In this document: positions 23,325 through 35,340 of the stretch, piece after piece
Layout of the letters: each line of letters opens with the position of its first letter
Numbering within the stretch: the stretch's first letter is position 1
NCBI GenBank assembly: GCA_037783415.1
Contig: JAZGTN010000073.1
Span: forward strand, 186,001 to 250,000
Length of the DNA stretch: 64,000 bases
Source of the DNA: Leptasterias polaris
Lineage: Eukaryota > Echinodermata > Asteroidea > Forcipulatida > Asteriidae
Reading direction: 5' to 3'
The notes under the pieces: model-generated
What the model was told of the DNA's origin: nothing
The model's database searches: none
What the model saw: the letters and a program-made list of their open reading frames with translations, nothing else
Translations under genes and position numbers: made by a program

Positions 23325-24124
23325 CTTCACTGGTATCCTGTCAACGACCGCATCAGAAATGACCCGGGTCAGGCTCATTTCCGGGTCAATCTTCAGGTAC
23401 TACGTTTGAAAGTGTTCAGGAATCAAGATTAGAGAATAGCTCGTGACTCGAATTGGTTCGGGTGTCTTTCGGGGGAGGGTGTGTTACTCAAAGTAGGGAG
23501 AGGGAAATGGCATTTGCAATTGAGACCCGGTGTCTAGGGATTGAAGAACAGGCTTGGAAAAAAAAGTAAGAAACTTGTATAATATGTAGTTCAAGGGCTG
23601 ACCAACATGTACACATGATGTAGGCTTTAATATAAGGCTTCACATGGTATTTGATCACAACTTTTGTGATTTTTGTCCAACGGCAAAGTAATAGGAAATC
23701 AGACAACATTTCTACACAATTCGCCGTGTGTGGGAGACAGAATCTCCTGCCACATGCATCGGTACCTTTTCCATTCTGATCTGAGGCCATGTTACAACTG
23801 TCAAAGTCGATCGACTACACGTCGATTGGAACAATATTCTAACTGCAACAATCGGTTGGCTTTTTGCTGGAATTATTCCATCCTCCCGGCTCCCGGCTTC
23901 GAAAACTGTAAAGAGTGGTAAACAGTACTGTACAAAAACACGACGAGGGTTGTAAAAGTATACCTCAAAATTGATTTATTGTAGTATCATAATTATTTCC
24001 TCGAGAGGAAGATTTTGTAGATGTAATGGTGGGTGATTGATTTAACCAAGGAATCTATTCCATTGATGGTGGTGGTCCACTCAGGGGTCCTTACCAGTCC
24101 CATTTTGTGATAAGGCTGGCCGGA

Positions 24125-24262
24125 AACTTGTTTTAATAACGGGATTCTGCGTTAAAGTTTGACCAATTTCGGAGTCATTTTAACACAGATTGCGGGTCAC
24201 ACTGACCCGGAAGTGGTTGAAACCCTACGGGACCTGGTTCGATTCTGACCCGGGGCTATTTA
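24125..24262. mobile_element. GGGTCA-type element fragment (copy 5)
   Basis: CGGAAACTTGTTT followed by GGGTCACACTGACCCGGAAG; partial, downstream of gene 1. Confidence 0.65.
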
Positions 24263-25688
24263 AAATGGATGGGACTTTTTGTCTTGGAGATGTTTTGACC
24301 TCCCACTCGGTGTACCGAAGGGGATTTATAAAAGCACAATATTGTGTCATGTTACAACATACCTATTCCTTTTTCTCACAACATTTCAGGTAGCTCTGTA
24401 CCGAGTTTTGTATTGTTCAAAACTAACTGAATAGTCGAGCATTTCCCTGAGTAAAAATGTCAATCTCGAAAACTTATTGGATCTAATACAATCGAAACAA
24501 AATGCGTGATAATGTTAATGTATTTCTTAACTGATCAAAGAAAACAAACTTTTGGAGAACCAAAAACATGATTAACCAGTTACATGTGGTTAAAATTAAT
24601 TGGAGACTTTGGAACGCTAGGCGGCAGCAGACTTGCCAGGTAAATTTCAATCGTTTACGTGTTCTCAGCATGCGCACATTTCCGCGAGCAGTGGATTTGG
24701 ATACTGCCACCAAGTGTCAACAAAAGTCTACAACTTCAAACTTCTTTATCAAATGCATTATTTTGATAGTAGCACGTGTCAAAAAGCGTAGCCTCAACGT
24801 CTTTGAAGGACACTTGTCGGTGTCAAGTTGTCAACGATTCGAACATCGTTCACCCCCACTGTCTACCGGGTCATCGTTGGGACCGTCGAAATAGTTACAC
24901 AATGAACAGTGTGAAGGTTAGGTTTAAGTGTTACAGAACGCTGCGCAACGATGCAATCGATTATTACTGTATAGTAAAATTATACCAATCAATCTTTTGT
25001 CACAACACTTTAGGTCTAGATGTATAAACTGAAAAACATATTTAGGAAAATGGCAGCACAAAAAGTTTATGTCCATTTTAAAGTCGGACAGTAAGTAGGC
25101 ATATACATGTTAACTTGTAATTTTGTTAATCGTATAATAAAGAGTACACATAATAGACACTATTTATTTAACATAACAACTAGGCCTAATGTACATTTGC
25201 AAAGTAATAATTGAAAACAAAAATATGTATTGTGTAGCGATTTCCTTGTCAGTATATTGTTGAGGTAGAATTGTCAAAATGTGAACATTTGATATGTATT
25301 TTCTATTATTTTTAGCAAATAACATAAACTGTACTGTATTTAAAGATATAAACGTTTCCATTAACAATTTTATATAATAAATTGCTAGAAAATAGGAAGA
25401 TATATTGTTTACATGTACTGCATAGAAAAACAAATAGTAATTAAAATTGTTTATATATATAATTATATATATATTTTAATCATATGAAATAAATGTATGA
25501 ATATAAAAATGGAAAACTTTCTTGCACCAAGGGCATTGAGCACCACAAGATGAAACAATTTCGTAAAAAATTAGTGTCTGCTAATTTGACATTACCAGCT
25601 GGAACGGTAACTACAATTATTGACCAAACAAAACCGGTGGCTGTTCCTACACTGAGAAAAAAAAGTACACACAAAATGTGTTCATGTG

Positions 25689-26043
25689 GCGTGTTGTGGC
25701 CGAGCTGTCTAGTGCATCGGACTTAAGCTCTGGTGGCCTAGTCATCAGGGTGCGAGTTCGAAACCCGGTCATGACACTTGTGTCCTTGGGCAAGACACCA
25801 TATACCATGATTGCTTCTCTTCACCCAGGAGTAAATGGATACCTGTGAGGGCAGAGATGGTTGATGCGCTACACATACTTGGCAGCACAGGCTGTATACT
25901 CCCCACAGAGTTGAGATGGTTTAAGGAATGAAATAAGTGGCCCAGTGACTGGGGTAATACTGTTCAAGCATATTGAGTGTGACTGCGTGACTATAATAAA
26001 AGCCACTATGTCTGTTATTATTATTATTATAATAATAATTATG
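25689..26043 (+). mobile_element. tRNA-derived SINE with (TTA)n tail, subfamily A2
   Basis: Head GTGTTGTGGCCGAGC, B box GCGAGTTCGAAACCCGGTCA, body TACCTGTGAGGGCAGAGATG, and a TTATTATTATTA tail. Absent at the matching point of the right duplication copy (near 36447). Confidence 0.88.
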
Positions 26044-27150
26044 AAAACCAAGCATTGTCCAAATTAAACAGACAGTTTTGATGTGTTACCAATGAGCAGC
26101 CATATATACTCCATAAACACATCTTTTTACATTTTATAATATACACAAATATAGAAATACACTTACGTAATATTCCACTGAGTCAGTATTTAAGTAGTAC
26201 ATAAAAATGTGAAAAATTTAAGTTTTTTGTCGTGCCAAGTGATTTTTTGGGGGGCAAACTTATTAGATTTTCACTTTGCTCAGACAAACCCTGCAGAAAG
26301 CAAACATTCAACCAGAAGTAAATGTGACGCGCTCATTGCCGAAACCAGGCACTGCCAAATCTCCAAACTTGGTTTGTTTGCTCAATAAATTCATCAAAAT
26401 AAAGCTGCAAAGCACACCAAATTAGTGTCTATAATGCAAGTATTTCTCTATTTAAAAACACCAAGTGCAAATCCCTGTGGGAGTCAAAGTCCTTGATATC
26501 CTAGACTGGACCATTCCACATATCTAAGAGGGAGATCAGGTCTCAGAGTTGTGTAGTTTGTTTTGGTTTTTTGAGCGGTCACTAATATTCTTTGTGTGAA
26601 AATTTGTACTAACACACAGACTAAAGTGGATCAGTCTGTTCTTTGTAGCAGGCTACCAGATGTCTTGCTGGTAGCCTGTGCTAGGTTCTGAGTGAACCCC
26701 CCCCCCCCCCCCCCTGCCAATCAGGGGGGCCAGTAACTATTGGAACAGTCCTGCATTTGTGAAGTTCCTGTGGTTACTTCCACACTTACGGGTACATGTA
26801 GTAAGTTGTCACACATCACCATTGAAATACCATAGCTAACTTTATGGTCGTATTTCCTTTCAATTCTTTTCATTATTTCTAAGAAGTGTCTGATTTTGGC
26901 ATGGGGAGTCAGAATAGTTGAAAATTATCATTACATTTAATATAAAAAAATTCATATTCCTACTGTAAAATTACTAATAAGTTGAAGAAAGGCAAGAGAG
27001 ATTGGCAGTTTATAAAAAAAATTAATTTCGGGAGAATATCACTTTGTAAGATTACTTTATGTATGTCATTTTGTATATTAATCATAATCATCTTACGTAT
27101 TATATCCTTTAATATTACATTTCGATGGATCAAATCATTTGTTTTGGGTT

Positions 27151-27250
27151 TTACCAAACTTCACACTTCTTGGACGGGTTCATGTAGCTGTTCACGGGGC
27201 AGTTGAATGCCTTGGCAAAATCCTTGCTGTTTTGTGCTGCACCAATAACT
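27151..27250 (-). pseudogene. Locus 3 copy of the last exon
   Basis: 100 bases encoding [12 protein letters not shown] and [13 protein letters not shown] then TAA. About nine in ten bases match 37380-37479 by eye. Confidence 0.88.
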
Positions 27251-27619
27251 CTGTCATTAAACAAAAGAGAAAGTGATGTAACATGGTGTGTGAGATGGTG
27301 TAAAATATATAACCTCTGACCTTGCATAAATCCTTAAACAACCGCAATCAAACCATTTATAAATAATTCACACATTTTCGGGGACCAGAACGTTGTTTTG
27401 GTTGTTCCTCTACAGTTTCTCACTAATTGTTTTAGCATTACATACACTTTTGATAAATATAGTGAACACTCTGGAAATAAATGAACTGGAATTCTGCTCC
27501 ATTACTAAACTGAACTGAAAACTTTGCATTCACACACATCACCTTGTCCCTACACCAGTACCAGGGGAAAAACAAGTACAACAGGTATAATTATAACGTA
27601 AACCAGGTTATAACATCCT

Positions 27620-27963
27620 TTAAAGGGTCTGTACACGTTTGGTAATGACTCTGAAAATGAATGGCAAGTACAGCAGCTTTGGGTAATATAATGAATTTTG
27701 AGAAACTTTTAACTTCGAAGTACTACGTACGGTTATGGAAAAATATATCACTTGTTATGGCCATAACGCTTCTCAGATTGTGTATTCCTATGGGGAATAT
27801 TCTTCCTACGTGGAAATATTCGCACCGGTTTTTCGGTGATATCTCAAAAACGCGACCACCTTTTGAAGTGAAATTTTCACAGGTTAGTTTTATTGTATAT
27901 ACCTACATTTATATAGAATTAGTACAAGGCTCCAATTACCAAACGTATACAGCACCTTTAAAA
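27620..27963 (+). mobile_element. 390-base family element (copy 3)
   Basis: Same internal blocks as 731-1124, starting at AAGGGTCTGTACACG. Lies in the last intron of locus 3. Confidence 0.8.
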
Positions 27964-28259
27964 GTACAAAAATAAACCAAATCCATACGGATGCAGAAAA
28001 TACTAAAACAAATATCATAACAAGCAGACACGCTCACTCCTACAAGGAGGGATTAAACAATGTAAAAAAAAATGTACAGACCATAAATATGCCTCCCTGG
28101 GAACTAGTGAGTCTAATTTAGCCTTGAAAGACCCCAGCGAATGAATTCCCAGTAAAAAGAGGAAGTACATTTAAATACAACGTACTGAAATTTTTAGATG
28201 ATTAACTAATTTGTTCTTTGATCACATAATTAGTCAAGGTGAAATCTATAAAATCCTAC

Positions 28260-28336
28260 CTGTATCTTCCGGGACTATGCTCGCCATCTAGAATGTTCGA
28301 TGATATTTCTTCAGGACGGGTAACAGTGCACCATAT
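28260..28336 (-). pseudogene. Locus 3 copy of the HSPGR exon
   Basis: 77 bases encoding IWCTVTRPEE and EHSPGRYR; isoleucine and threonine replace the gene 2 valine and glycine. Donor CAG|GTAGGA. Confidence 0.85.
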
Positions 28337-28860
28337 CTAAGGCCAAGCAAAAAGTAAAAGTGTTCTCAGATTTGCACATAACTTACATGGTATAAAGATG
28401 GTCATGGTGGAAAACTTCCCTTGAAATAGTTTTGCTTGAAATGCCATACTTTTAAGGAAATGGGTAAAATACCCTGCAGGATAAAATCCGATGTTTGAAA
28501 AAAAGTTAAAACATATAATGGGGTTTCTCACCGTTTCCTCATGACTCCGAAGACCGATTGAGCTTAAACTTTCACAGGTTTGTTATTTCATGTATATGTA
28601 TATGTTAGGTCACAGCAAGTGTGGATACAGGTCTTTGGCAATTACCAATGTTGTACACACCCTTTAATATGTCTGAAAAAAGAAAAATTCTTCATTAAGG
28701 CCTACATTAAGGCCTCCATGAAATAAATCCTGGACTAGACTACTTCAGCCCCACACCTAGTTTGAATAATACAGCATTTTCCCGATGATGATCAGAGTAT
28801 ACTGTTTAAAACAGTAAAGATGTCATAAAACTAAATAAGAATGTTCTGAGCATCAATTAC

Positions 28861-28947
28861 CTGTGCAAAAGACAATAAGAACATTTGATCTTCTGTGAGA
28901 TCCAGCCCAGGAAGAGGAGGCTGTGGAGATGTATTGTCCTTAAACGC
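28861..28947 (-). pseudogene. Locus 3 copy of the [12 protein letters not shown] exon
   Basis: 87 bases, same length and frame as 39664-39750, encoding AFKDN and [18 protein letters not shown]. Donor CAG|GTAATT. Confidence 0.85.
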
Positions 28948-30072
28948 CTTAACAAGGATAGGAAAAAAGGGTCTTGAGTTATGGATATTCACATTCATTT
29001 ACAAAATATGAACCTTGTTTTATCAAAAGTGAGAAAACAACATTTAATTAGCACATTCATTAAGAACATATATGTTGTAAACTTTAAAAAGACCATGTAG
29101 TGTCAACGTGGGTTCATTTGTGAATGTCATATAAATTTACACAATAGGCCTAATCAATTTTCTGTCATGACTAAAGAGTGATGTCCGAGTTCTGCATGGA
29201 AAATCAAAACTAAAAAGTGTTTACACTAATTAAACTAATGTCTATCCACCCTACCACATATGAAATACATATGAAAAGAGACCTACTATATATTAAAAAT
29301 GCACATCAATGAGTTTGTGAACTTAAAGACCTACTAAAGAAAACGGCAGCACATGATAATTATTGGCTGAAATTCATTTAAAATGTTTTCAATCAATAAG
29401 GAAATTGAGTTCACATGAAATTAAAGAGATTTTAATTGTGAAAAACAATCAAAAAGCCAGTTACGTCATCACTCATGTTACATCATCACTCATGTTACAT
29501 CGATGTGGGAGCTTTGTTTTGAATAGCTGCTAATTTGTTGCAGAATAGAGGTAAAACAAAGCAACATCCTATAAAAGTGTTGTCATTTTTCACACCTGCT
29601 GGTCAATTATTTGCTCAATAATAATTACACACAAATTCAGAAGTGTACAAAAATAAAGTTACATTTAAATTATAAACAAACACATTATGAACAACTTTAA
29701 ATAGCATTCCCGCAAAAAGATTTTTGCTCTAGAAGCTGTGTAATGATTGAGACATTACACTTGACAAGAAGAAAGAAAAAAAATGTCAATACATAAATGG
29801 GTGATGGGGGAAGGAAAAGAGGAAGCTTCAGTCAATAAATTGAAATGGGGAGAACAATAATAACACATGGATTAAGATAACAAGAGAACAATAGCAAAGA
29901 GGGGAATCACATTCAGGAAGTTTATCAAAACAAACAACCATTGGAAATTTACAATTCATGTAGATAAGGAAACAAATAAATCTTTGCACACAATCCAGTT
30001 TCCACTGACACACCACGTGGCAGAAGAGGAAACTGAAAACAAAAAGTGCCAAAAGAAATTGGAATTATTAAG

Positions 30073-30509
30073 AAATATACACACTTCACTTCAATACTTG
30101 CCCATCATTAAAGCAGTACACGTATAGTCTATTACAGGGCGGGGATAGGTGTGGGAAGGGAGGTGAAGAAAAAAAATCTCAGTATATGAAAACATGAAAA
30201 TGTTTATGATGAATATTATCATGTCGCAAAAATCAATGCCACATTACAACCAAATATACAATCAATTATTCAGAAATATATACACTTCACTTCAATACTT
30301 GCACATCATTATAGCAGTACAGGGCAGGGATAGGGGTGGGGAGGGAGGTGAAGAACAAAAATCTCAGTATATGAAAACATGAAAATGTTTATGATGAATA
30401 TCATCATGTCGCATAAATCAATGCCACATTACAACAAAACTTACAATAAATTATTCAGAAATATATACACTTCACTTCAATAATTGGACATCATTATAGC
30501 AGTACTTAC
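30073..30509. repeat. Tandem repeat of about 190-200 bases, 2.2 copies
   Basis: Units starting AGAAATATA then ACACTTCACTTCAATA lie near 30073, 30270 and 30457. The third, partial unit ends at the splice donor of the 30510 exon. Confidence 0.88.
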
Positions 30510-30605
30510 CTTTTCGACATCATCCACTATCTCGGTGTTGACATGTTTCATTGTTGCCCAAACGGCGCTTTAGTAACTCTAATTCCAGGATCCAAATAGC
30601 CGGCA
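30510..30605 (-). other. Locus 3 small exon of unknown origin
   Basis: Bounded by GGTCAG and a perfect AAAAG|GTAAGT donor. ATG at 30551 gives MKHVNTEIVDDVEK and joins in phase 0 to the AFKDN exon; the other frames contain stops. I recognise no M13 counterpart. The donor directly abuts a 200-base tandem repeat. Confidence 0.4.
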
Positions 30606-30956
30606 CTGACCCCAAGAGAAAAACGATCACGCTAGGGCAAAACCTAAGAGTCAAATAAGGTCCATGTTATTATTGTTTGTATTATATTAAACACAATGTT
30701 CAATGTAATATAAAATAATGAATAAACTCAAATTTGTAAAATTACTGACAGGTATAGTAATGTAACCAGCTGACCTCAAGTTTCGGTCATTGATTACGTA
30801 CTATAGAAAGTATTTTAAGTTATTAGTAAATGCCACTCCCGTAAATTAAATACTGAGTTGCGTTGAGTGTATAAATGGAATGTGTTGGATAATGAATCCA
30901 CTGGGAGAGAGTTCATCTAATTGGTAAAGTAAATTCCTGAGCACTCGAACTCAATA

Positions 30957-31076
30957 AGCCTTTTTGAGTTATGGCGGACACAATGCTACAACACTATAAG
31001 GTTTGGGTAAATTTGTCTGTATACACCCAAACTAAACAGTGTACTCCTATAGTGTCCGCCATATCTCAAAAAGGCT
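30957..31076. mobile_element. Small foldback element of about 120 bases
   Basis: Arms AGCCTTTTTGAGTTATGGCG and the complementary CGCCATATCTCAAAAAGGCT, with a short spacer. Confidence 0.88.
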
Positions 31077-31275
31077 AATGGATACAAACATTTGAATATG
31101 ACTGGACGTCATAGCTGAAATACCTACAGTCGATTAAACATTCATGTACTCCCTTTTCTGGAATTTGAGATTCATTCCTGCATTTGCCGTCAAGACGAGA
31201 GGTCGACTGTAGGGAACAGTTATGTTTCCGTTTCCTTAGTTTGTTAACTTCAGCCGAAGCAATTAATTTTTATAT

Positions 31276-31391
31276 AGCAAAGTGTCTTGCTCAAGGACAC
31301 AAGCGTTATGACCGGGACTCGAACCCACACCCCGATGACTAAACCACCAGAACTTGAATCCGATGCTCTTAACCACTCGGCCATGACACCC
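31276..31391 (-). mobile_element. tRNA-derived SINE, family A (head fragment, inverted)
   Basis: AAGTGTCTTGCTCAAGGACA then GACCGGGACTCGAACCCACA and CTCGGCCATGACACC: the reverse complement of the tRNA-like head. Confidence 0.85.
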
Positions 31392-31740
31392 TACCCTCAT
31401 TTCAACGGGTCATATCTTCAGATCAAGTCAATATACAAATAATGTGCTAGTACTGCAGCATGTAGCCCAGGTCGGACCTCTGTTGCATACAACACAACGG
31501 AGTCCAGGGTATAACGGTACCCTGCCATTGCGAACAAATTATATAATAAATATTTTCATTGTACCTGTACTGGGAAGGAAGCTACCAGGGCAAAACTGCA
31601 TTTAGGTTTATTGAGTCATTTTTTTTACATTGGAGAACAAAACGTGGGTTGGTATGGTATTACTTGAAATTTTTGTCACTATTCATTCTTTAAGAGTGTT
31701 AACTGAAACAAAATGTTTATAAATGTGTAAAAGTACTTAC

Positions 31741-31895
31741 TTAAGAGTCCCAATTAGAGACAAATTATGACGACTAGCAGTGCCAAAAAAATGCCAAGGA
31801 AAACTTTGCTGCGTTTTTTGCTCCGCCGTTTCTTCGCGATGGCAAACTCTTCCCGATTTGCAATTCCCATATTGCACTACTGCTTGAGATGTCAC
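31741..31895 (-). pseudogene. Locus 3 anchor exon with in-frame stop
   Basis: After a TATCAG acceptor, ATG at 31870 opens MGIANREEFAIAKKRRSKK then a hydrophobic run (VFLGIFLALLVVIICL) and TAA at 31754-31756. Beyond the stop the same frame continues LGLL to a strong TTAA|GTAAGT donor in phase 1, the same phase as gene 1 exon 1. The stop therefore looks like a point lesion in an old M13 first exon. Alternatively it is a real 38-residue tail-anchored peptide. Confidence 0.65.
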
Positions 31896-32451
31896 CTGAT
31901 ATTTGAAGACATAACAAAAAAGGTTTGGTCATAGATTGGTTTTTGTTGACTTAATGCTGATTTATAAGCCAAACTATAGAAACCTACAATAACATAGCAG
32001 TCTCACAGCTCTGTGTCAATTCTTTCTCATTGCCTCCTGGGCAATCCTCTTTATTGCCCAACATCTCTTCTCTTATGGAAACTAGATTCTCTCTACCCTT
32101 TAACAAACCTTACACGAACCTTTAACAATTAAGCCTTGTCTATACCTGAGTGCACCCCTTGCGGAACCAATCCAGTCTAACTGCAAATTTGGCGCCCAAA
32201 ATGCACGCGTTTGTTTCGCAGTGCCTCTATTTGAGCTTCCTAACCAGTTGGACTACTCGACTATAATGAACGGCCCCTAGTCAACCTCTATGGTCAAAGT
32301 AGGTTAATCTCTGTGGTCGACCCACTGTGCCATTCAAGTTCTCTGTGAATTCAATTAGCCGCCACTTCGTCACAACTACTGAAAGGCTACTCAAATCACT
32401 GTATAAACACAATCGTTAAAAAGCAACAATTTACGCAACGGATAAACCTAC

Positions 32452-32655
32452 CGGCACGACTCAGTGACTGGATCGCTCTCTCCGGAACACGGCACTCGGC
32501 AAGTTACACAGTTGACAGGGCCAAGGGAAGCGGGTCGGAGACAGCAATGTGTTTCCACAACAACCCACACTCACTAGATGATCTTTAACCGCACCACCAA
32601 AATCGTCACGTCTTTCGCAGGGACGTCTCACACTTTCGCTCAGAATCACACTCAG
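32452..32655 (-). promoter_or_regulatory. Possible first non-coding exon and promoter region of locus 3
   Basis: On the - strand a GCCG|GTAGGT donor at 32452 follows a comparatively GC-rich stretch, and the next downstream acceptor (TATCAG at 31896) opens the anchor exon. This would suit a 5' UTR exon. No TATA box or start site can be defined. Confidence 0.3.
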
Positions 32656-32691
32656 AATCCACGTCTACTGTCCAAAAACTCACTGCCCTGT

Positions 32692-32908
32692 AGTCTTGAT
32701 TGGCGACGCTGTTTTTTGTTTTAGCCACCGGTAGAGGGCGCTACATTGACTGTTTGGTCGGGCTGACCCAGAAGGACTGGGCAAGTCTATAAATCTGGAT
32801 CAAAACGTTTTGATCCAGATGTTCGTGTGATACAGATATCTCTTCTCCAGTAATTCGTATTGCGATATCGCACTACGTTAAACAAAATGAACGTCGCCAA
32901 TCAAGACT
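32692..32908. mobile_element. Inverted-repeat element carrying a perfect 28-base palindrome
   Basis: Outer 17-base arms AGTCTTGATTGGCGACG and their exact complement. Inside, 32793-32820 is a perfect palindrome centred on AACGTT with half-site ATCTGGATCAAAAC. Confidence 0.85.
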
Positions 32909-32983
32909 AACTGCCCTGCTGCCAGCTAGCCCGGCCGCGCTTGCGCGCTTGGACAAGTGCCGCTGCACTCGGCAGTTGGACAC

Positions 32984-33166
32984 AGGGCCCTTTTCCAAAC
33001 CTCGGCTTGGGCTCCGGCTCCGGCTCCGGCTCCGGCTCCAGGCTCCAGGCTCCGTCTGATGTTCGAACTACCGCGTACAAATGCACGCTGTAGCAAAAAA
33101 ATAAATAACGGAGCCCAAGCCGGAGCCGGAGCCGGAGCCCAAGCCGAGGTTTGGAAAAGGGCCCTA
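32984..33166. repeat. GC-rich hairpin built from GGAGCC/GGCTCC hexamers
   Basis: Left arm GGGCCCTTTTCCAAACCTCG followed by repeated CTCCGG; right arm is repeated GGAGCC followed by CGAGGTTTGGAAAAGGGCCC. The roughly 55-base loop is ordinary sequence. Confidence 0.9.
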
Positions 33167-33767
33167 GGCACCACTCAACCAACACCTGATTGGACAATGC
33201 CTGCCTGTCTCGTCTCCATGCGCCAGTTATGGCAGGAGATTCTGTCCCTTGGAGAACCCCTACCTCCCCCTCCCTCACCCTACGGCGAACTGTGTACAAA
33301 CTTCTTCTGATAGCGCCCTCTTTTGAATCATCCTCCTTCAGCCCGTCCCATTATAATGGGCGACAGATTTCCCTCCCTCACGGCCGGTCGCTGTCGGTAG
33401 CTTGCTTAACCTGGATGTTGGTCACCGCGACCTGCCACTGCAATCTCCTCCAACCTACTTCCAGACTGCAGGTTCAAGAACCTTTTCGTAACAGGGCAGA
33501 TTTCCTTGTAATTTTGGTATCTGTCTGTTTTTTTTCATTACGGGGATTGCTCTTTTACTGAGATAGTTATTTAGGCAATCCCTAGGCTGCTGTTTGTTTT
33601 TGTATTTGTACATATCCCTCTGTTTTTCATAATTGGTCCGACTGTTTTTTCTCAGTCTTCTGTTTATTGTATTGTTTTGTTTTTAAAAGTCTGAATGAGT
33701 AAATAAATAAAATAATAAATAAAAAGATTATAGACTTGTGTCAGTCCACCCATCTCGTCACACTATT

Positions 33768-34061
33768 AATAATAATAATAATATCAAGCATTTATAAAGC
33801 GCCATCTATCTAGCTAGCTAGGCTATTCCTAGGCGCATATTATTACCCCTGGCCATTTTTATTCCAACCCTGAAACCATCTCAGCTCCCTGGGGAGTATA
33901 TACAGCCTGTGCTGCAATATATGCGCTACTAGGCTAAATCCATCACAAGAACCATCTCTGCCCTCACAGGTACCCATTTTACCCCCTGGGTGGAGAGAAG
34001 TCTTGCTCAGAAACACCAGAGCTAGAGTTCGGTGTTCTTATCCACTTGGCCACGACACCCC
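33768..34061 (-). mobile_element. tRNA-derived SINE, subfamily A2 (inverted)
   Basis: (AAT)n tail at the left, AACCATCTCTGCCCTCACAG body, and ATCCACTTGGCCACGACACC head at the right. Its B-box part is deleted. Confidence 0.85.
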
Positions 34062-34140
34062 ACTATTAACACTCAGCTCGTCCCATCCAAAGGACAAAGC
34101 AAGAAGTGTCTTGCTTAAGTAGGTAAGAACACATAAGTTT

Positions 34141-34205
34141 CAAGACCAGTCCAGTTGACCGCTCTTGACTGCACTTGACCGCTCTTGACCGCACTTGACC
34201 GCTCG
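34141..34205. repeat. Short tandem repeat (TTGACCGCTC / TTGACCGCAC)
   Basis: About five half-units of roughly ten bases directly left of a CCACGCCACGCCACG run. Confidence 0.8.
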
Positions 34206-34828
34206 GCCACGCCACGCCACGTTACAGCAAATTAGATACATCAAAATTACATTGCAAATCTGGGAATTATTGCATCAATCAATCGATCAATCTTGCACTG
34301 CACCGCAAAGGAGGCTGACTTCATAAATGTGCAAGGCCTCCAATCATATCTATCTTGTGCTCTTCAGTGTGCCAGGTAGAAGGTGCTGTATTAGCAATGA
34401 TACCATTTCTTTCTTGGCCTACCCTGTCCATTTTCCCCAGTTACTGTTTCAAGTAGGAAGCGTTTTTGGAAGTCTGATGTTTTTCATTCTTACTACACCG
34501 GTACGGAAAAGTGGAAATGTATTGTATTGCGTGCAGATTTCTGCACAATGCTGTAATGGCTTGCTTAACCAATTCATCTTATTCATAATCAGTTCGACGT
34601 AAACATGACAAATTTTGAAAATGACAACACAATCATATTTCCTTTTTCGGAAAACAAGTACGTTTTATCAACTTTTAACTTTTTAAACCTTTAAAGTACA
34701 AAGTACAAAAGATATGTATTTGATATAACAACTATGCATACTCTACATCTGAAAAGTACTAATTACTACTGAAAACATATTATGTATTGTACTTTTATTT
34801 CTTTGTTTAAAAAACTCCCTTATTGAGC

Positions 34829-35207
34829 TTTAAGGGACAAAATGCCCTGGATTGGACGATTTGGGCTATGGATATGAATATGGTTGGAAACAAGTTTTAA
34901 AAGTAGAATCTAAAAAAACTAAAAAAAACAGAGAACAAATATGCCTCAAAATTGTGTAGTTTTCCTTTTATTTCATGAACTAACATGGTCTGCCATTTTG
35001 TAGAGTAAAAAATTTGGTTTGACAAAATGGCAGAGAGTGTTAGTTCACGAAGTAAAAAGAAAACCACGCAATTTTTAAGGCATATTTGTGTGGATCATTG
35101 CATTCTACTTTTAAAGCATCTTTCCAACCACATTCATTTCAATTCATCTTATAACAAACGCTTTTTATAGCCCAAATTGTCCAATCCAAGGCAACGTGTC
35201 CCTTTAA
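34829..35207. mobile_element. Inverted-repeat element, AAGGGACA family (copy A)
   Basis: TTTAAGGGACAAAATGCCCT at the left and ACGTGTCCCTTTAA at the right; inner arms contain inverted TGCCATTTTGT / ACAAAATGGCA. Confidence 0.85.
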
Positions 35208-35340
35208 GTTTGTCAATGTAAACATTTCATATGTATTTTCTATTCTGTTTATCAAACAACTTAAAACTGATTTAATCATGATTACGTATAGTTACACACG
35301 TTTCTATTCCAATTTTGTATAACTGCTAGATGAAAAAATA

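Larger units (their letters stand above)
23325..27150. other. Interval between gene 1 and locus 3: no gene
   Basis: Contains GGGTCA-type fragments (23349-23420, 24125-24262), a repeat starting GGAGACTTTGGAACGC (24601-24720, also at 17461-17560), a SINE (25689-26043), and from about 25250 the left copy of the segmental duplication. Short open frames here show no recognisable domain. Confidence 0.6.
25250..29000. repeat. Segmental tandem duplication, left copy (partner 35200-39810)
   Basis: Exons at 27151, 28260 and 28861 match those at 37380, 38627 and 39664, and non-coding flanks also align: ATGTATTTTCTATT at 25294 and 35236, AAAAATGGAAAA at 25506 and 35519, TTGACAT-ACCAGC near 25588 and 36360, and CTGCCAAATCTC near 26350 and 37015. 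Divergence and private insertions show it is not very recent. Confidence 0.75.
27151..31895 (-). pseudogene. Locus 3: truncated M13 paralogue (anchor exon plus last three exons only)
   Basis: Coding order: possible 5' UTR exon ending near 32452, anchor exon 31741-31895, small exon 30510-30605, then 28861-28947, 28260-28336 and 27151-27250. The last three are intact, in phase, and nearly identical to the 3' exons of gene 2 (HSPGRYR, CEVW end). The anchor exon reads a basic tail and hydrophobic helix but hits TAA inside the helix. Exons for [14 protein letters not shown] and all of the N-terminal domain were searched for by eye between 28948 and 31740 and not found. Translation could instead start at the ATG at 30551, giving a fragment of about 100 residues without the zinc site. 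Most likely a partly deleted tandem duplicate; a short expressed transcript is possible because splice sites look sound. Confidence 0.75.

Noticed and set aside
23488..24894. Open frames downstream of gene 1
   Set aside because: No domain and no consistent splice sites; parts belong to a dispersed repeat also seen at 17461-17560.
32907..33561. Long proline/glutamate-rich open frames on both strands
   Set aside because: They are translations of the GGAGCC/GGCTCC hairpin repeat and its flank.
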